From positions 2,232,001 to 2,296,000 of the forward strand of contig NZ_CP047650.1 of assembly GCF_009906855.1 (NCBI RefSeq): a DNA stretch of 64,000 nt, read 5' to 3'. Within the stretch, counting starts at the first letter, position 1, and each line of letters opens with the position of its first letter. Made by a program: the position numbers and the translations under genes. Shown one piece after another: positions 44,585 through 54,095 of the stretch. The DNA is from Xylophilus rhododendri. Lineage in GTDB: Bacteria > Pseudomonadota > Gammaproteobacteria > Burkholderiales > Burkholderiaceae_C. The notes under the pieces were generated by a model, which made no database searches, was not told the origin of the DNA, and was given only the letters and a program-made list of their open reading frames with translations.

Positions 44585-45850
44585 ATGACTCCTCCCGTTC
44601 CCACCGCGGCTCCACTCCTGGCTCCGGGCCGGGAACGCGCCCTGCTCTGGCTGCTCGCACTGACCCAGTTCACCATCATTGTGGACTTCATGGTGATGAT
44701 GCCGATGGGGCCGCAGATCATGCAGGCCTTCACGGTGGGACCGGCGGCCTTCGCCGCGGCGGTGTCGGCCTATTCCTGGTGCGCCGGCATCTCGGGCCTG
44801 CTGGCCGCCACCTATATCGACCGCTTCGACCGCCGCAGGCTGCTGCTGGTGGTGTATGCGCTGTTCGCGCTGTCGAACCTGATCTGCGCGCTGGCCACCA
44901 ACTACCACGCCCTGCTGCTGTCGCGCGCCTTCGCCGGCCTGACCGGCGGCGTGCTGGGCTCGCTGGTGCTGGCCATCATCGGCGACGTGATCCCGCCGCA
45001 GCGGCGCGGCGCGGCCATGGGGGTGGTGATGACCTCCTTCTCGCTGGCGGCCGTCGCCGGCGTGCCGCTGGGCGTGGTGCTGGGCGCGCATTTCGGCTGG
45101 AGTTCGCCCTTCTTCGAGCTGGTGGTGCTGTCGGTGGCGATCTGGGTCGGCGCCTGGAAGGTGATCCCCTCGCTCACCGCGCATATCCGGGTGCCGGCGG
45201 TGCCGCTGTCGCGCACCCTGCCGGACCTGTGGTCGCTGATGCGCGAGCCGGCGCACCTGCGCGGCTTCGCGCTGACCGCGCTGGTGATGGGCGCGCACAT
45301 GCTGATCGTGCCCTTCATCTCGCCCAACTTCGTGGGCAACCTGGGGGTGCAGCCGGAGAGCATCTCGCTGATCTACATGGCCGGCGGCGCCGCCATGTTC
45401 TTCACCTCGCGTGCGGTGGGCCGCATGGCCGACCGCTTCGGCAAACGCGAGGTGTTCCGCATCGCCGCCCTGTGCTCGCTGCTGCCGGCGCTGTTCATGA
45501 CGCACCTGCCGCAGCTGCCGCTGTGGGGGCTGATCCTGTTCTTCCCCTTCTTCATCGTCAGCGGCAACGCCCGCATGATCCCGGTGCAGGCGCTGCTGAC
45601 CACCGTGCCCGAGCCGCACCGGCGCGGCGCCTTCATGAGCGTGAACTCGGCGGTGCAGCAGATCGCCACCGGCACCGGCGCCTGGATCGGCGGGCTGATG
45701 CTGACCATCTCGCCCTCCGGCCACATCTCCGGCTACGGCACCAACGGCTGGGTGTGCTGCGCCTGCATCGTGCTGGCGATGTGGTGGGTGGGCAAGGTGC
45801 AGTCGTACGGCGAGAGCCCGGCTTCGGCGCAGCCGGTGCGCGCCGCCTGA
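44585..45850 (+). CDS. MFS transporter (DHA1-like)
   Basis: A 421-residue protein with twelve predicted helices. Helix 1 is LLALTQFTIIVDFMVMMPMGPQIM, helix 4-5 has SRAFAGLTGGVLGSLVLA; the loop 2-3 motif is weak (ATYIDRFDRRRLLLV). The DFMVMMPMGP segment is typical of the CynX/AraJ-like efflux branch (arabinose-efflux permease group). It follows arginase by 102 bases. It may export amino acids, drugs or sugars; substrate cannot be told. Confidence 0.9.
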   Translation: MTPPVPTAAPLLAPGRERALLWLLALTQFTIIVDFMVMMPMGPQIMQAFTVGPAAFAAAVSAYSWCAGISGLLAATYIDRFDRRRLLLVVYALFALSNLICALATNYHALLLSRAFAGLTGGVLGSLVLAIIGDVIPPQRRGAAMGVVMTSFSLAAVAGVPLGVVLGAHFGWSSPFFELVVLSVAIWVGAWKVIPSLTAHIRVPAVPLSRTLPDLWSLMREPAHLRGFALTALVMGAHMLIVPFISPNFVGNLGVQPESISLIYMAGGAAMFFTSRAVGRMADRFGKREVFRIAALCSLLPALFMTHLPQLPLWGLILFFPFFIVSGNARMIPVQALLTTVPEPHRRGAFMSVNSAVQQIATGTGAWIGGLMLTISPSGHISGYGTNGWVCCACIVLAMWWVGKVQSYGESPASAQPVRAA

Positions 45851-45863
45851 GGCGCGGTTTGCT

Positions 45864-46574
45864 TCAGTCCGCGGCGGCGGCGGCAGGCGCAGGCGGCCGG
45901 CTGCCGAAGATGGCCGAGCCGACCCGCACCATGGTGCTGCCGGCGGCGATGGCGGCCTCGATGTCGCCCGACATGCCCATCGACAGCGTGTCCAGCGGCA
46001 GGCCCTGCGCGACGAGCGCATCGAACAGCTCGCGTGCACGGCGGTGCACCGCCAGCTGACCCGCGTAGTCGGCCGCCGGCTCGGGAATCGTCATCAACCC
46101 GCGCAGGCGCAGGTTCGGCAGCGCCGCGACAGCGCGGGCCAGTTCGGGCAGGTCCTGCGGCGCCACGCCTGACTTGTTGGCGCCGCCGTCGATATTGACC
46201 TGCAGGCAGATGTTGAGCGGGGCCATGCCGGCCGGCCGCTGCTCGGACAGGCGCTCGGCGATCTTCAGTCGGTCCACCGACTGCACCCAGTCGAACTTCC
46301 CGGCCGCCAGCCGCGTCTTGTTGGACTGGATCGGGCCGATGCAATGCCATTCGATGTCCAGGCCCGGCAGCGCATCGATCTTGGCGGCTGCCTCCTGCAG
46401 GTAGTTCTCGCCGAAGGCCGTCTGGCCCGCTTGCAGCGCCTCCTGCACCGCGTCGGCGCCGAAGGTCTTGGAGACGGCCAGCAGGCGCACTTCGCCTGCG
46501 TTGCGGCCGGCCGCCCGGCAGGCGGCGGCGATGCGTTCGCCAACTGCCTCCAGAGTGTTACAGATCGTTGTCAT
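45864..46574 (-). CDS. PLP homeostasis protein YggS/PROSC
   Basis: A 236-residue single-domain TIM-barrel PLP-binding protein that buffers pyridoxal phosphate. The PLP Lys is K36 in RLLAVSKTF; other signatures are AFGENYLQEA (about 53-62), WHCIGPIQSNK (about 77-87), LQVNIDGGANKSG (about 124) and LSMGMSGDIEAAI / RVGSAIFG near the C-terminus. It is divergent to pilT with 50 bases between, the common yggS-pilT linkage in proteobacteria. A low-complexity Ala/Pro tail ends it. Confidence 0.94.
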   Translation of the reverse strand: MTTICNTLEAVGERIAAACRAAGRNAGEVRLLAVSKTFGADAVQEALQAGQTAFGENYLQEAAAKIDALPGLDIEWHCIGPIQSNKTRLAAGKFDWVQSVDRLKIAERLSEQRPAGMAPLNICLQVNIDGGANKSGVAPQDLPELARAVAALPNLRLRGLMTIPEPAADYAGQLAVHRRARELFDALVAQGLPLDTLSMGMSGDIEAAIAAGSTMVRVGSAIFGSRPPAPAAAAAD

Positions 46575-46624
46575 AATGGTCCGGAGCGTAGCAAAACGAT
46601 CCGGCTAATCAGTAGGGAGCTTGA

Positions 46625-47668
46625 GTGGATATCACACAGTTGCTGGCCTTCAGCGTGAAGAACAAGGCCTCCGACCTGCATCTGTCGGCAGGCCTGCCGC
46701 CGATGATCCGGGTCCACGGCGACGTGCGCCGCATCAATGTCGAGCCGCTGGACCACAAGATGGTCCATTCGATGGTCTACGACATCATGAACGACACCCA
46801 GCGCAAGGTGTACGAGGAGTTCCTGGAGATCGACTTCTCCTTCGAGATCGAAGGCCTGGCGCGTTTCCGGGTGAACGCCTTCAACCAGAACCGCGGCGCG
46901 GGCGCGGTGTTCCGCACGATTCCCTCGAAGATCCTGACGCTGGAGCAACTCAACGCGCCCAAGATCTTCGCCGACCTGGCCATGAAGCCGCGCGGCCTGG
47001 TGCTGGTGACCGGCCCGACCGGCTCCGGCAAGTCGACCACGCTGGCCGCCATGGTCAACTACCTCAACGAGAACGAGCACGGCCACATCCTGACGGTGGA
47101 AGACCCGATCGAGTTCGTGCACGAATCCAAGAAGTGCCTGATCAACCAGCGCGAGGTCGGCCCGCACACCAGGAGCTTCGCCTCGGCCCTGCGTTCGGCC
47201 CTGCGCGAGGATCCGGACGCCATCCTGGTCGGCGAAATGCGCGACCTGGAAACCATCCGCCTGGCCATGACCGCCGCCGAGACCGGCCACCTGGTCTTCG
47301 GCACCCTGCACACCTCTTCGGCCGCCAAGACCATCGACCGTATCGTCGACGTGTTCCCCGCCGAGGAGAAGGACATGGTGCGGGCGATGCTTTCCGAATC
47401 GCTGCAGGCCGTGATTTCGCAGACCCTGTGCAAGACCAAGGACGGCACCGGCCGCGTGGCGGCGCACGAGATCATGCTGGGCACCTCGGCCATCCGCAAC
47501 CTGATCCGCGAGTCCAAGATCGCGCAGATGTACTCGGCCATCCAGACCGGCAACGGCGTGGGCATGCAGACCCTGGACCAGAACCTGACCGACCTGGTGC
47601 GGCGCAACATCATCGCGCCCGCCGAGGCGCGCTCCAAGGCCAAGAGCCCGGAAAACTTCCCCGGCTGA
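46625..47668 (+). CDS. pilT: Type IV pilus twitching-motility ATPase PilT
   Basis: A 347-residue hexameric retraction ATPase at the base of the type IV pilus. Walker A GPTGSGKST is at about 130-138, Asp box and Walker B LREDPDAILVGEMRD (about 195-210), His box HLVFGTLHTSSA (about 222) and the C-terminal AIRNLIRE motif required for retraction. GTG at 46625 is the start, with AGGGAG five bases before. It heads a three-gene run with a cyclic-nucleotide-binding protein and PilU. Confidence 0.96.
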   Translation: MDITQLLAFSVKNKASDLHLSAGLPPMIRVHGDVRRINVEPLDHKMVHSMVYDIMNDTQRKVYEEFLEIDFSFEIEGLARFRVNAFNQNRGAGAVFRTIPSKILTLEQLNAPKIFADLAMKPRGLVLVTGPTGSGKSTTLAAMVNYLNENEHGHILTVEDPIEFVHESKKCLINQREVGPHTRSFASALRSALREDPDAILVGEMRDLETIRLAMTAAETGHLVFGTLHTSSAAKTIDRIVDVFPAEEKDMVRAMLSESLQAVISQTLCKTKDGTGRVAAHEIMLGTSAIRNLIRESKIAQMYSAIQTGNGVGMQTLDQNLTDLVRRNIIAPAEARSKAKSPENFPG

Positions 47669-47723
47669 AAAAGGCGAACGTGTTCTTTAATCGACAGGCC
47701 ACAAGCCATTGGGAGAAAAGTGC

Positions 47724-48356
47724 ATGAAAGGCATCCTCGGACTGCTCGGCAGGAATCCGGTACCCCCGACCCCTGCCGGCGAGGCGACCGACTCGGTCTT
47801 CTTCTCCACCGCCTTTGCCGACCAGGGCGTGGATGCCACCCTGCTGGTGCCCTGGGACGCACGTGCGGTGGAGATCGGCGCTCGCCGGCTGGCCGCCGGC
47901 CGCGGCATCAAGCTGATGCAGCACCTCTGGGCGCGCGACAAGCACATGTGCTCGCTGGAGCCCGAACGCATCGCCCTGCTGGAGCGCTTCTTCCACTTCG
48001 CCACGGTGCCCGCGGGGCGCGAGATCATCCGCCAGGACGAGTACGGCAACTTCATGCTGGTGCTGCTCGAAGGCGGCATCTCGGTGGACCGCCGCCAGCC
48101 CTGGGGTGAACGCCTGCGCCTGGCCGAAACCCGCCCGGGCGACATCCTGGGCGAGATGTCGCTGCTCGACAGCGGCCTGCGTTTCTCGGCCTGCACCACG
48201 CTGACCGACTGCGACGTGGCCGTGCTCAGCGCCGAAGCCATGGACGAGATGATGGACGCCGAGCCGCACACCGCCTGCCACCTGGTGGCGCTGCTGGCCC
48301 GCAAGCTGTCGCTGCGGCTGCGCATGGTCAGCGCCAGCCTGGGCGAGAACAAGTAA
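47724..48356 (+). CDS. Cyclic-nucleotide-binding-domain protein between pilT and pilU
   Basis: A 210-residue protein. Residues about 85-195 form a cNMP-binding beta-roll: FFHFATVPAGREIIRQDEYG, LVLLEGGISVDR, and RPGDILGEMSLLDSGLRFSACT, which corresponds to the phosphate-binding cassette (GEMSLLDSGLRFS, with the Glu and a basic residue in place). No DNA-binding helix-turn-helix follows, so it is not a CRP-type regulator. The N-terminal ~80 residues are unassigned. ATG 47724 has GGGAG eight bases upstream. It is 55 bases after pilT and 28 before pilU, the arrangement seen in other Comamonadaceae; it may couple cAMP or c-di-GMP-like signals to pilus retraction. Confidence 0.88.
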   Translation: MKGILGLLGRNPVPPTPAGEATDSVFFSTAFADQGVDATLLVPWDARAVEIGARRLAAGRGIKLMQHLWARDKHMCSLEPERIALLERFFHFATVPAGREIIRQDEYGNFMLVLLEGGISVDRRQPWGERLRLAETRPGDILGEMSLLDSGLRFSACTTLTDCDVAVLSAEAMDEMMDAEPHTACHLVALLARKLSLRLRMVSASLGENK

Positions 48357-48384
48357 ACCGCCGGCAGCCCCGGGGAAACGAGTC

Positions 48385-49524
48385 ATGGAACGCGATCAGG
48401 CCAGTAAATTCATCAACGACCTGCTCAAGCTGATGATCAGCCGCGGCGGCAGCGACATGTTCATCACCGCCGATTTCCCGCCGGCGATGAAGGTGGACGG
48501 CAAGCTCACCAAGGTCTCGCCCCAGCCGCTGAGCGCGGCGCACACGCTGTCGCTGGCCCGCTCCATCATGAACGACCGGCAGGCCTCGGAATTCGAGCGC
48601 ACCAAGGAGTGCAACTTCGCCATCTCGCCGGCCAGCATCGGGCGCTTTCGCGTGAACGCCTTCGTGCAGCAGGGCAAGGTCGGCATGGTGCTGCGGCTGA
48701 TCCCGACCAACATCCCCACGCTCGACACCCTGCGCATGCCGACGGCGCTCAAGGAAGTGGTGATGGCCAAACGCGGCCTGTGCATCCTGGTGGGCGCCAC
48801 CGGCTCGGGCAAGTCGACCACGCTGGCGGCCATGGTGGACTGGCGCAACGAGAATTCCTACGGCCACATCATCACCATCGAGGATCCGGTGGAGTTCGTG
48901 CATCCGCACAAGAACTGCGTCGTCACCCAGCGCGAGGTCGGGCTCGATACCGACAACTGGGAGATCGCGCTGAAGAACACCCTGCGCCAGGCGCCCGACG
49001 TGATCCTGATGGGCGAGATCCGCGACAAGGAGACGATGGAGCATGCGATCTCCTTCAGCGAGACCGGCCACCTCTGCCTGGCCACCCTGCATGCCAACAG
49101 CGCCAACCAGGCGATCGACCGCATCATCAACTTCTTCCCCGAGGAGCGACACCAGCAACTGCTGATGGATATCTCGCTCAACCTGAAGGCCATGATCTCG
49201 CAGCGCCTGATCCCGGTGCAGGACGGCAAGGGCCGGGCCGCGGCGGTGGAGGTGATGCTGAACACGCCACTGATCGCCGACCTGATCTTCAAGGGCGATG
49301 TCTCCGAGATCAAGGAGATCATGAAGAAGAGCCGCAACCTGGGCATGCAGACCTTCGACCAGGCGCTGTTCGACCTGTACGAGAGCAACGCGGTCACCTA
49401 CGAGGACGCGCTGCGCAATGCCGACTCGCTCAACGACCTGCGGCTGCAGATCAAGCTCAACAGCCAGCGGGCCAAGGCGCAGCAGGATCTCTCCAGCGGA
49501 ACCGAGCACCTGCAGATCGTTTGA
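48385..49524 (+). CDS. pilU: PilT-dependent retraction ATPase PilU
   Basis: A 379-residue PilT paralogue that assists retraction. Walker A GATGSGKST (about 138-146), Walker B APDVILMGEIRD (about 202-213), His box HLCLATLHANSA, and the longer C-terminal tail that distinguishes PilU from PilT (NSQRAKAQQDLSSGTEHL). Starts ATG 48385. Confidence 0.95.
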   Translation: MERDQASKFINDLLKLMISRGGSDMFITADFPPAMKVDGKLTKVSPQPLSAAHTLSLARSIMNDRQASEFERTKECNFAISPASIGRFRVNAFVQQGKVGMVLRLIPTNIPTLDTLRMPTALKEVVMAKRGLCILVGATGSGKSTTLAAMVDWRNENSYGHIITIEDPVEFVHPHKNCVVTQREVGLDTDNWEIALKNTLRQAPDVILMGEIRDKETMEHAISFSETGHLCLATLHANSANQAIDRIINFFPEERHQQLLMDISLNLKAMISQRLIPVQDGKGRAAAVEVMLNTPLIADLIFKGDVSEIKEIMKKSRNLGMQTFDQALFDLYESNAVTYEDALRNADSLNDLRLQIKLNSQRAKAQQDLSSGTEHLQIV

Positions 49525-49560
49525 TCGGCCGGTCATATCGACTGGCTTAAGCTGTCATCC

Positions 49561-50490
49561 ATGAGCACACTCAACTCCAAAACCTATTCCGCCACCCCTT
49601 CCCGCAAGGTCGCCTTCCTGGGACTGGGTGTGATGGGCGGGCCGATGGCCGGCCATCTGCAGCTGGCGGGCCACCAGGTCACCGTCTTCAACCGCACCGC
49701 CGCCAAGGCCCGGGCCTGGGCGGACGAGTTCGGCGGCAGCCATGCAGCCACGCCGCGTGAAGCAGCGCAGGGCGCCGAGATCGTCTTCTGCTGCGTCGGC
49801 AACGACGACGACCTGCGCGCGGTCGTGCTGGGCACGCCCGATGGCGAGGGCGGCCGCCAGGACGACGGCGCGCTGGCCGGCATGGACAAGGGCGCGATCT
49901 TCGTGGACCACACCACCGCCTCCGCCGACGTGGCGCGCGAGCTGTACGCCGCCGCCCGCGCGCTGGGCCTGCAGTTCATCGACGCACCCGTCTCCGGCGG
50001 CCAGGCCGGCGCCCAGAACGGCGCGCTCACGGTGATGTGCGGCGGCGACGCCGAGCCCTTCGCCGTGATCGAGCCGGTGGCAGCCGCCTTCTCGCGCGCT
50101 GTCACCCTGATGGGCGAGGCCGGAGCCGGCCAGCTCACCAAGATGTGCAACCAGATCTGCATCGCCGGCATCGTGCAGGGCCTCTCCGAAGCCATCGCCT
50201 TCGGCCAGCGTTCCGGGCTCGACATGGGCAAGGCCCTGGAAGTGATCGGCAAGGGCGCCGCCCAGAGCTGGCAGATGGACAACCGCGGCAAGACCATGGT
50301 GCAGGGCCAGTTCGAATTCGGCTTCGCCGTCGACTGGATGCGCAAGGACCTGGGCCTGGTGCTGGACGAGGCCCGCCGCAACGGCGCGCGGGTGCCGGTG
50401 ACGGCGCTGGTGGACCAGTTCTACGGCGATGTGCAGCTGATGGGTGGGCAGCGTTGGGATACGTCCTCTCTCCTCAAACGTCTGACCTGA
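49561..50490 (+). CDS. NAD(P)-dependent beta-hydroxyacid dehydrogenase (GarR/MmsB-like)
   Basis: A 309-residue enzyme. The Rossmann motif VAFLGLGVMGGPMAGHL (about 17-33) opens the domain; FIDAPVSGGQAGAQNG (about 140-155) is the substrate-binding signature, and GAGQLTKMCNQ (about 186-196) contains the catalytic Lys. Relatives are 3-hydroxyisobutyrate and tartronate-semialdehyde reductases; the substrate is uncertain. It starts 36 bases after pilU and ends before a strong terminator. Confidence 0.92.
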   Translation: MSTLNSKTYSATPSRKVAFLGLGVMGGPMAGHLQLAGHQVTVFNRTAAKARAWADEFGGSHAATPREAAQGAEIVFCCVGNDDDLRAVVLGTPDGEGGRQDDGALAGMDKGAIFVDHTTASADVARELYAAARALGLQFIDAPVSGGQAGAQNGALTVMCGGDAEPFAVIEPVAAAFSRAVTLMGEAGAGQLTKMCNQICIAGIVQGLSEAIAFGQRSGLDMGKALEVIGKGAAQSWQMDNRGKTMVQGQFEFGFAVDWMRKDLGLVLDEARRNGARVPVTALVDQFYGDVQLMGGQRWDTSSLLKRLT

Positions 50491-50509
50491 GTCGACATCC
50501 AGTCCAACA

Positions 50510-50545
50510 AAAAGGCCCTGCCGGAGCGATCCGGCAGGGCCTTTT
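50510..50545. terminator. Bidirectional Rho-independent terminator
   Basis: A 16-base stem (AAAAGGCCCTGCCGGA and its complement) with a four-base GCGA loop and T/A runs on both sides lies between the convergent dehydrogenase and phospholipase genes, so it can stop transcripts from both strands. Confidence 0.9.
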
Positions 50546-50563
50546 GTCTGGCGCAGGGTCGGA

Positions 50564-51877
50564 TCAGAAATCGACGATGGAGAAACCGACGCTCAAGACC
50601 GTGCGCTTGCGGTTGTAGTCGATCAGGCTGTCCCCATAGCCGCTGAACAGCTGGGTGTGGAAACGCAGCCCGCTGTAGCTGTTGCCCTTGCCGTCGCCGA
50701 TGGAGCGCAGCCATTCCAGCCGGCCCGAGCCATGGGCCTCGCCGCCGGGCGAGCCGCGCAGCGTGGCGATGAAGGTGTTGCGGGTGCTGGGGTTCCAGGT
50801 GACGGCCACTTCGCCGCGGCCGATGTAGTTGGAGATGCCCGGGTTGTTGTCGTCGGCGGCGGACTCGTGCAGGCGCTTCCAGATGCGGCCGGTGACGGTG
50901 TAGCTGTTGTCCTTCTCGAAACCGGCCATCAGGTAGACGCGGTTCCAGCTGCGCGAGAGCGGATCGCTCTGGCCGTTGGACTGGTGCACCAGGCCGGCGC
51001 CGCTGTAGCGCCACTTCCAGCCGAAGGGCAGGTCGGCGGTGGTGGGGTAGACGTAGATCGCCTCGGGTTCGTAGTCGGTGCTGCGGAAGGGCCGCGACAG
51101 GCCGCTGTTGAAGAACTGCCAGTAGGACTGCTGGCTGTAGGCCAGCCACAGCGAGTCGCGCAGCGGCGCATCGGCCGGGGTCAGCAGGCCGCTGGCCAGC
51201 TTGGTGCGCACCGACAGCTGCAGCCGCACCTCTTCCTTGCGGTAGTCGCTGGTGGTGGTGGCGCTGTTGGCGGGATTGAGCGAGGTCGGCTGCTGGTTGA
51301 CCGAGTTGGAGCCGATTACCGACAGGCTGTTGGCCCGGAATCCGCGCAGGCTGAAGGTCGGGCAGTTGCTGCCGGACTCCAGTTCCCAGAAGCGCGACAG
51401 GTCGGAGAACTGACGGTCCTTGCAGCCCTGCTCCAGGCCGACGCCGATGATGCCGGTGGAGGCGGTGGCGGTGGTCGCGCCGCCCGGCGCGGTGGCGGGC
51501 TGGGCGCTGGCCAGGGCGGCGGTGACATCGGCCTTGATCGCCGAGGCGGCGGCACCCGGCGGCGGGTTGTTGGACACGGCCGAGGCGTCGGCCGAGCGCT
51601 GCTCCACCTGGTCGACCAGCTTCTGCTGGCTGCTGGCCCATTGGTCGAAGCAGGCCAGGCGTTCGTTGCCGGCCGTGAGAGCCTGGCATTGCTGCCAGGC
51701 GGTGACGGCGGCGGCGCGCTGGGGGGTGAGCTGCGCGACCGGCGCCTTGGCATTCGCGGCCGGCTTGGCCTGGGCGAACGCGCCGGGCGCCAGGGCCAGC
51801 AGCACCGCGCCAGCAGCAAGACTGGCGGGCAGGCGGCGTGCCGCGGGCGGCATCGAAGAAGGTGTCGTCGGGGGCAT
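50564..51877 (-). CDS. pldA: Outer-membrane phospholipase A with N-terminal extension
   Basis: A 437-residue protein, longer than the ~290 of E. coli OMPLA. After the signal peptide (cleavage near PGAFA, about 40) there is an extra region (about 45-170) with QCQALTAGNERLACFDQWA, a small Cys-containing helical motif. The barrel follows (about 175-437) with the active-site His and Ser in LVHQSNGQS and Asn in SRSWNRVYLM, and terminal aromatic VDF. It hydrolyses misplaced phospholipids in the outer leaflet, dimerising with calcium. ATG 51877 is used; ATG 51853 is possible. Upstream is a 145-base gap to the Rep helicase stop. Confidence 0.9.
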   Translation of the reverse strand: MPPTTPSSMPPAARRLPASLAAGAVLLALAPGAFAQAKPAANAKAPVAQLTPQRAAAVTAWQQCQALTAGNERLACFDQWASSQQKLVDQVEQRSADASAVSNNPPPGAAASAIKADVTAALASAQPATAPGGATTATASTGIIGVGLEQGCKDRQFSDLSRFWELESGSNCPTFSLRGFRANSLSVIGSNSVNQQPTSLNPANSATTTSDYRKEEVRLQLSVRTKLASGLLTPADAPLRDSLWLAYSQQSYWQFFNSGLSRPFRSTDYEPEAIYVYPTTADLPFGWKWRYSGAGLVHQSNGQSDPLSRSWNRVYLMAGFEKDNSYTVTGRIWKRLHESAADDNNPGISNYIGRGEVAVTWNPSTRNTFIATLRGSPGGEAHGSGRLEWLRSIGDGKGNSYSGLRFHTQLFSGYGDSLIDYNRKRTVLSVGFSIVDF

Positions 51878-52022
51878 CGGGGAGGCTTTCGTCCGGGGCT
51901 GGGGGAATCGAGGGCCCTGACGGCGGGCCTGCGGCCGGGGCGTGAGCATGCTACCCGGGGTTTCCCTGCCGGCGTGTCGGATACCGCGCTTTCCTGCGCC
52001 GCAGTTTGGTGCGTCGGCGCGC

Positions 52023-54095
52023 TCAGGCCTGCGACTTGGCGGCACTGGCCGAGGCCTCCGCCCGCTTGGCGAATTCGGCGCGCAGCGCCCGCAGCTTCTC
52101 GCGCGGGTCTTCCTTGGCGGTGGTCTTGTCCAGGCCCATCTCGGCGATGAAGCGGCTGGGCATGGCGGCCACCATCTCGCGGCCCTTCTTGCGGCGTTTG
52201 GTCCAGCTGACGGCCAGGGTGCGCTGGGCGCGGGTGATGCCCACGTACATCAGGCGGCGCTCTTCCTCGAGGCGCTGGGTGGTCTCGGCGCTGACCACCT
52301 TCTGGCGGCCGTTGTCGTCTTCGAGCTTGAAGGGCAGCAGGCCTTCGTTCACGCCGATCAGCATCACATGCGGCCACTCCAGGCCCTTGGAGGCGTGCAG
52401 GGTGGAGAGGGTGACCACGTCCTGGTCCTTCTCGCGCTCGCTGATGGTGGACAGCAGCGACACCGTCTGCACCACCTCCAGCAGGCTCTTGGTGGGGCTG
52501 GGGATGTTGGCGCCGGAGGCGTCGTCGATGACACCGCCGCTGCGCTGCGACATCCAGTCGATGAAGTCCAGCACATTGCCCCAGCGGGCGGCGCCGACCT
52601 TCTCGCTGTCCTCGCTGTCGAGCAGGTGCTGCTCGTAGCCGATTTCCTTGAGCCATTCCAGCAGGAAGGCCTTGGAGTCCTCCGCGCCTATGGTGCGGCG
52701 GGCGCGGTATTCCAGGTCGTTGATGTAGCGGCCGAACTCCAGCAGCTGGGCCATGGCCCGCTCGGGCATCAGCGCGGCCAGGGAGGACGAGAACAGCGCG
52801 GCGAACAGGCTGAGCTTGTAGCTGCTGCTGTATTCACCGAGCTTGCCCAGCGTGGTGTGGCCGATGCCGCGCTTGGGTGTGGTGATGGCGCGCAGGAAGG
52901 CCGGGTCGTCGTCGTTGTTGACCCACAGGCGCAGCCAGGAGCACAGGTCGCGGATCTCGGCGCGGTCGAAGAAGCCGGTGCCGCCCGAGACCTTGTAGGG
53001 GATGTTGGCCCGGCGCAGCGCCTTCTCGAAGGGCTTGGCCATGTGGTTGGCGCGGTAGAGCACGGCGAAGGAGCGCCACTCCTTGTGCTGCGAGGTCTCG
53101 CGCAGGCTCTGGATGCGGGCCACGGCGCGTTCGGCCTCGTGCTCCTCGCTGTCGGCATCGACCACCCGCACCGGCTCGCCCTCGCCCAGCTCCGAGAACA
53201 GGGTCTTGGGATAGAGCTTGGGATTGGGCTGGATGACGTTGTTGGCCGCGCGCAGGATGGCGCTGGTGGAGCGGTAGTTCTGCTCCAGCTTGATGACCTT
53301 GAGGGTGGCGTAGTCGACCGGCAGCTTCTTGAGGTTGTCCAGCGTGGCGCCGCGCCAGCCGTAGATGGACTGGTCGTCATCGCCCACCGCGGTGAAGCGG
53401 CCGCGCTCGCCGACCAGCAGCTTCAACAGCTCGTACTGGGTGGCGTTGGTGTCCTGGTATTCGTCGACCAGCACGTGGTTGAGGGTCTTCTGCCACTTCT
53501 CGCGCACCTCCGGATGGTCGCGCAGAAGGCGCAGCGGCATGCCGATCAGGTCGTCGAAGTCCACGCTCTGGTAGGCGGTCAGGCGCTCCTCGTAGCGCTC
53601 CATCACCTTGGCGATGATGCGTTCGTTGTCGTCCGCCGCCACGGCCAGCGCCTCGGCGCTGCTCAGGCCCATGTTCTTCCACTTGCTGATGGTCCACTGC
53701 CAGATGCGGGCGGTGGCCGCGTCGGTGGTGCCGCCGGCGGCGTCCTTGATGATGCCGACCACGTCGTTGGCGTCGAGGATGCTGAACTGGGGCTTCAGGC
53801 CCAGCACCGCGCCGTCCTCGCGCATCAGGCGCACGCCCAGGGCGTGGAAGGTGCAGACGGCCACGTCCTTGGCCTGCTTGCCGATCAGGTGCTGCGCCCG
53901 CTCGCGCATCTCGCTGGCCGCCTTGTTGGTGAAGGTGATGGCGGCGATGGATTTGGGCGCCAGGCCGGTCTGGATCAGCCGGCCGATCTTCATGGTGATC
54001 ACCCGTGTCTTGCCCGAGCCGGCGCCGGCCAGCACCAGGCAGGGGCCGTGCAGGTAGTTGACGGCTTCTTGCTGGGCGAAGTTGAGACCGGACAT
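52023..54095 (-). CDS. rep: UvrD/Rep-family ATP-dependent DNA helicase
   Basis: A 690-residue superfamily 1A helicase. Motif I AGAGSGKT (about 23-30), motif Ia ITFTNKAASEMRER, motif II DEYQDTN (about 221), motif III AVGDDDQSIYGWRGA (about 243-257), motif IV KLEQNYRST, motif V TLSTLHASKGLEW (about 540) and motif VI ERRLMYVGITRAQRTL. The QQEAV start and overall length fit Rep (E. coli 673) better than UvrD, and the gene lies in the Rep group's typical form. Basic C-terminal tail. It unwinds DNA 3' to 5' and helps forks pass bound protein. Confidence 0.92.
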   Translation of the reverse strand: MSGLNFAQQEAVNYLHGPCLVLAGAGSGKTRVITMKIGRLIQTGLAPKSIAAITFTNKAASEMRERAQHLIGKQAKDVAVCTFHALGVRLMREDGAVLGLKPQFSILDANDVVGIIKDAAGGTTDAATARIWQWTISKWKNMGLSSAEALAVAADDNERIIAKVMERYEERLTAYQSVDFDDLIGMPLRLLRDHPEVREKWQKTLNHVLVDEYQDTNATQYELLKLLVGERGRFTAVGDDDQSIYGWRGATLDNLKKLPVDYATLKVIKLEQNYRSTSAILRAANNVIQPNPKLYPKTLFSELGEGEPVRVVDADSEEHEAERAVARIQSLRETSQHKEWRSFAVLYRANHMAKPFEKALRRANIPYKVSGGTGFFDRAEIRDLCSWLRLWVNNDDDPAFLRAITTPKRGIGHTTLGKLGEYSSSYKLSLFAALFSSSLAALMPERAMAQLLEFGRYINDLEYRARRTIGAEDSKAFLLEWLKEIGYEQHLLDSEDSEKVGAARWGNVLDFIDWMSQRSGGVIDDASGANIPSPTKSLLEVVQTVSLLSTISEREKDQDVVTLSTLHASKGLEWPHVMLIGVNEGLLPFKLEDDNGRQKVVSAETTQRLEEERRLMYVGITRAQRTLAVSWTKRRKKGREMVAAMPSRFIAEMGLDKTTAKEDPREKLRALRAEFAKRAEASASAAKSQA

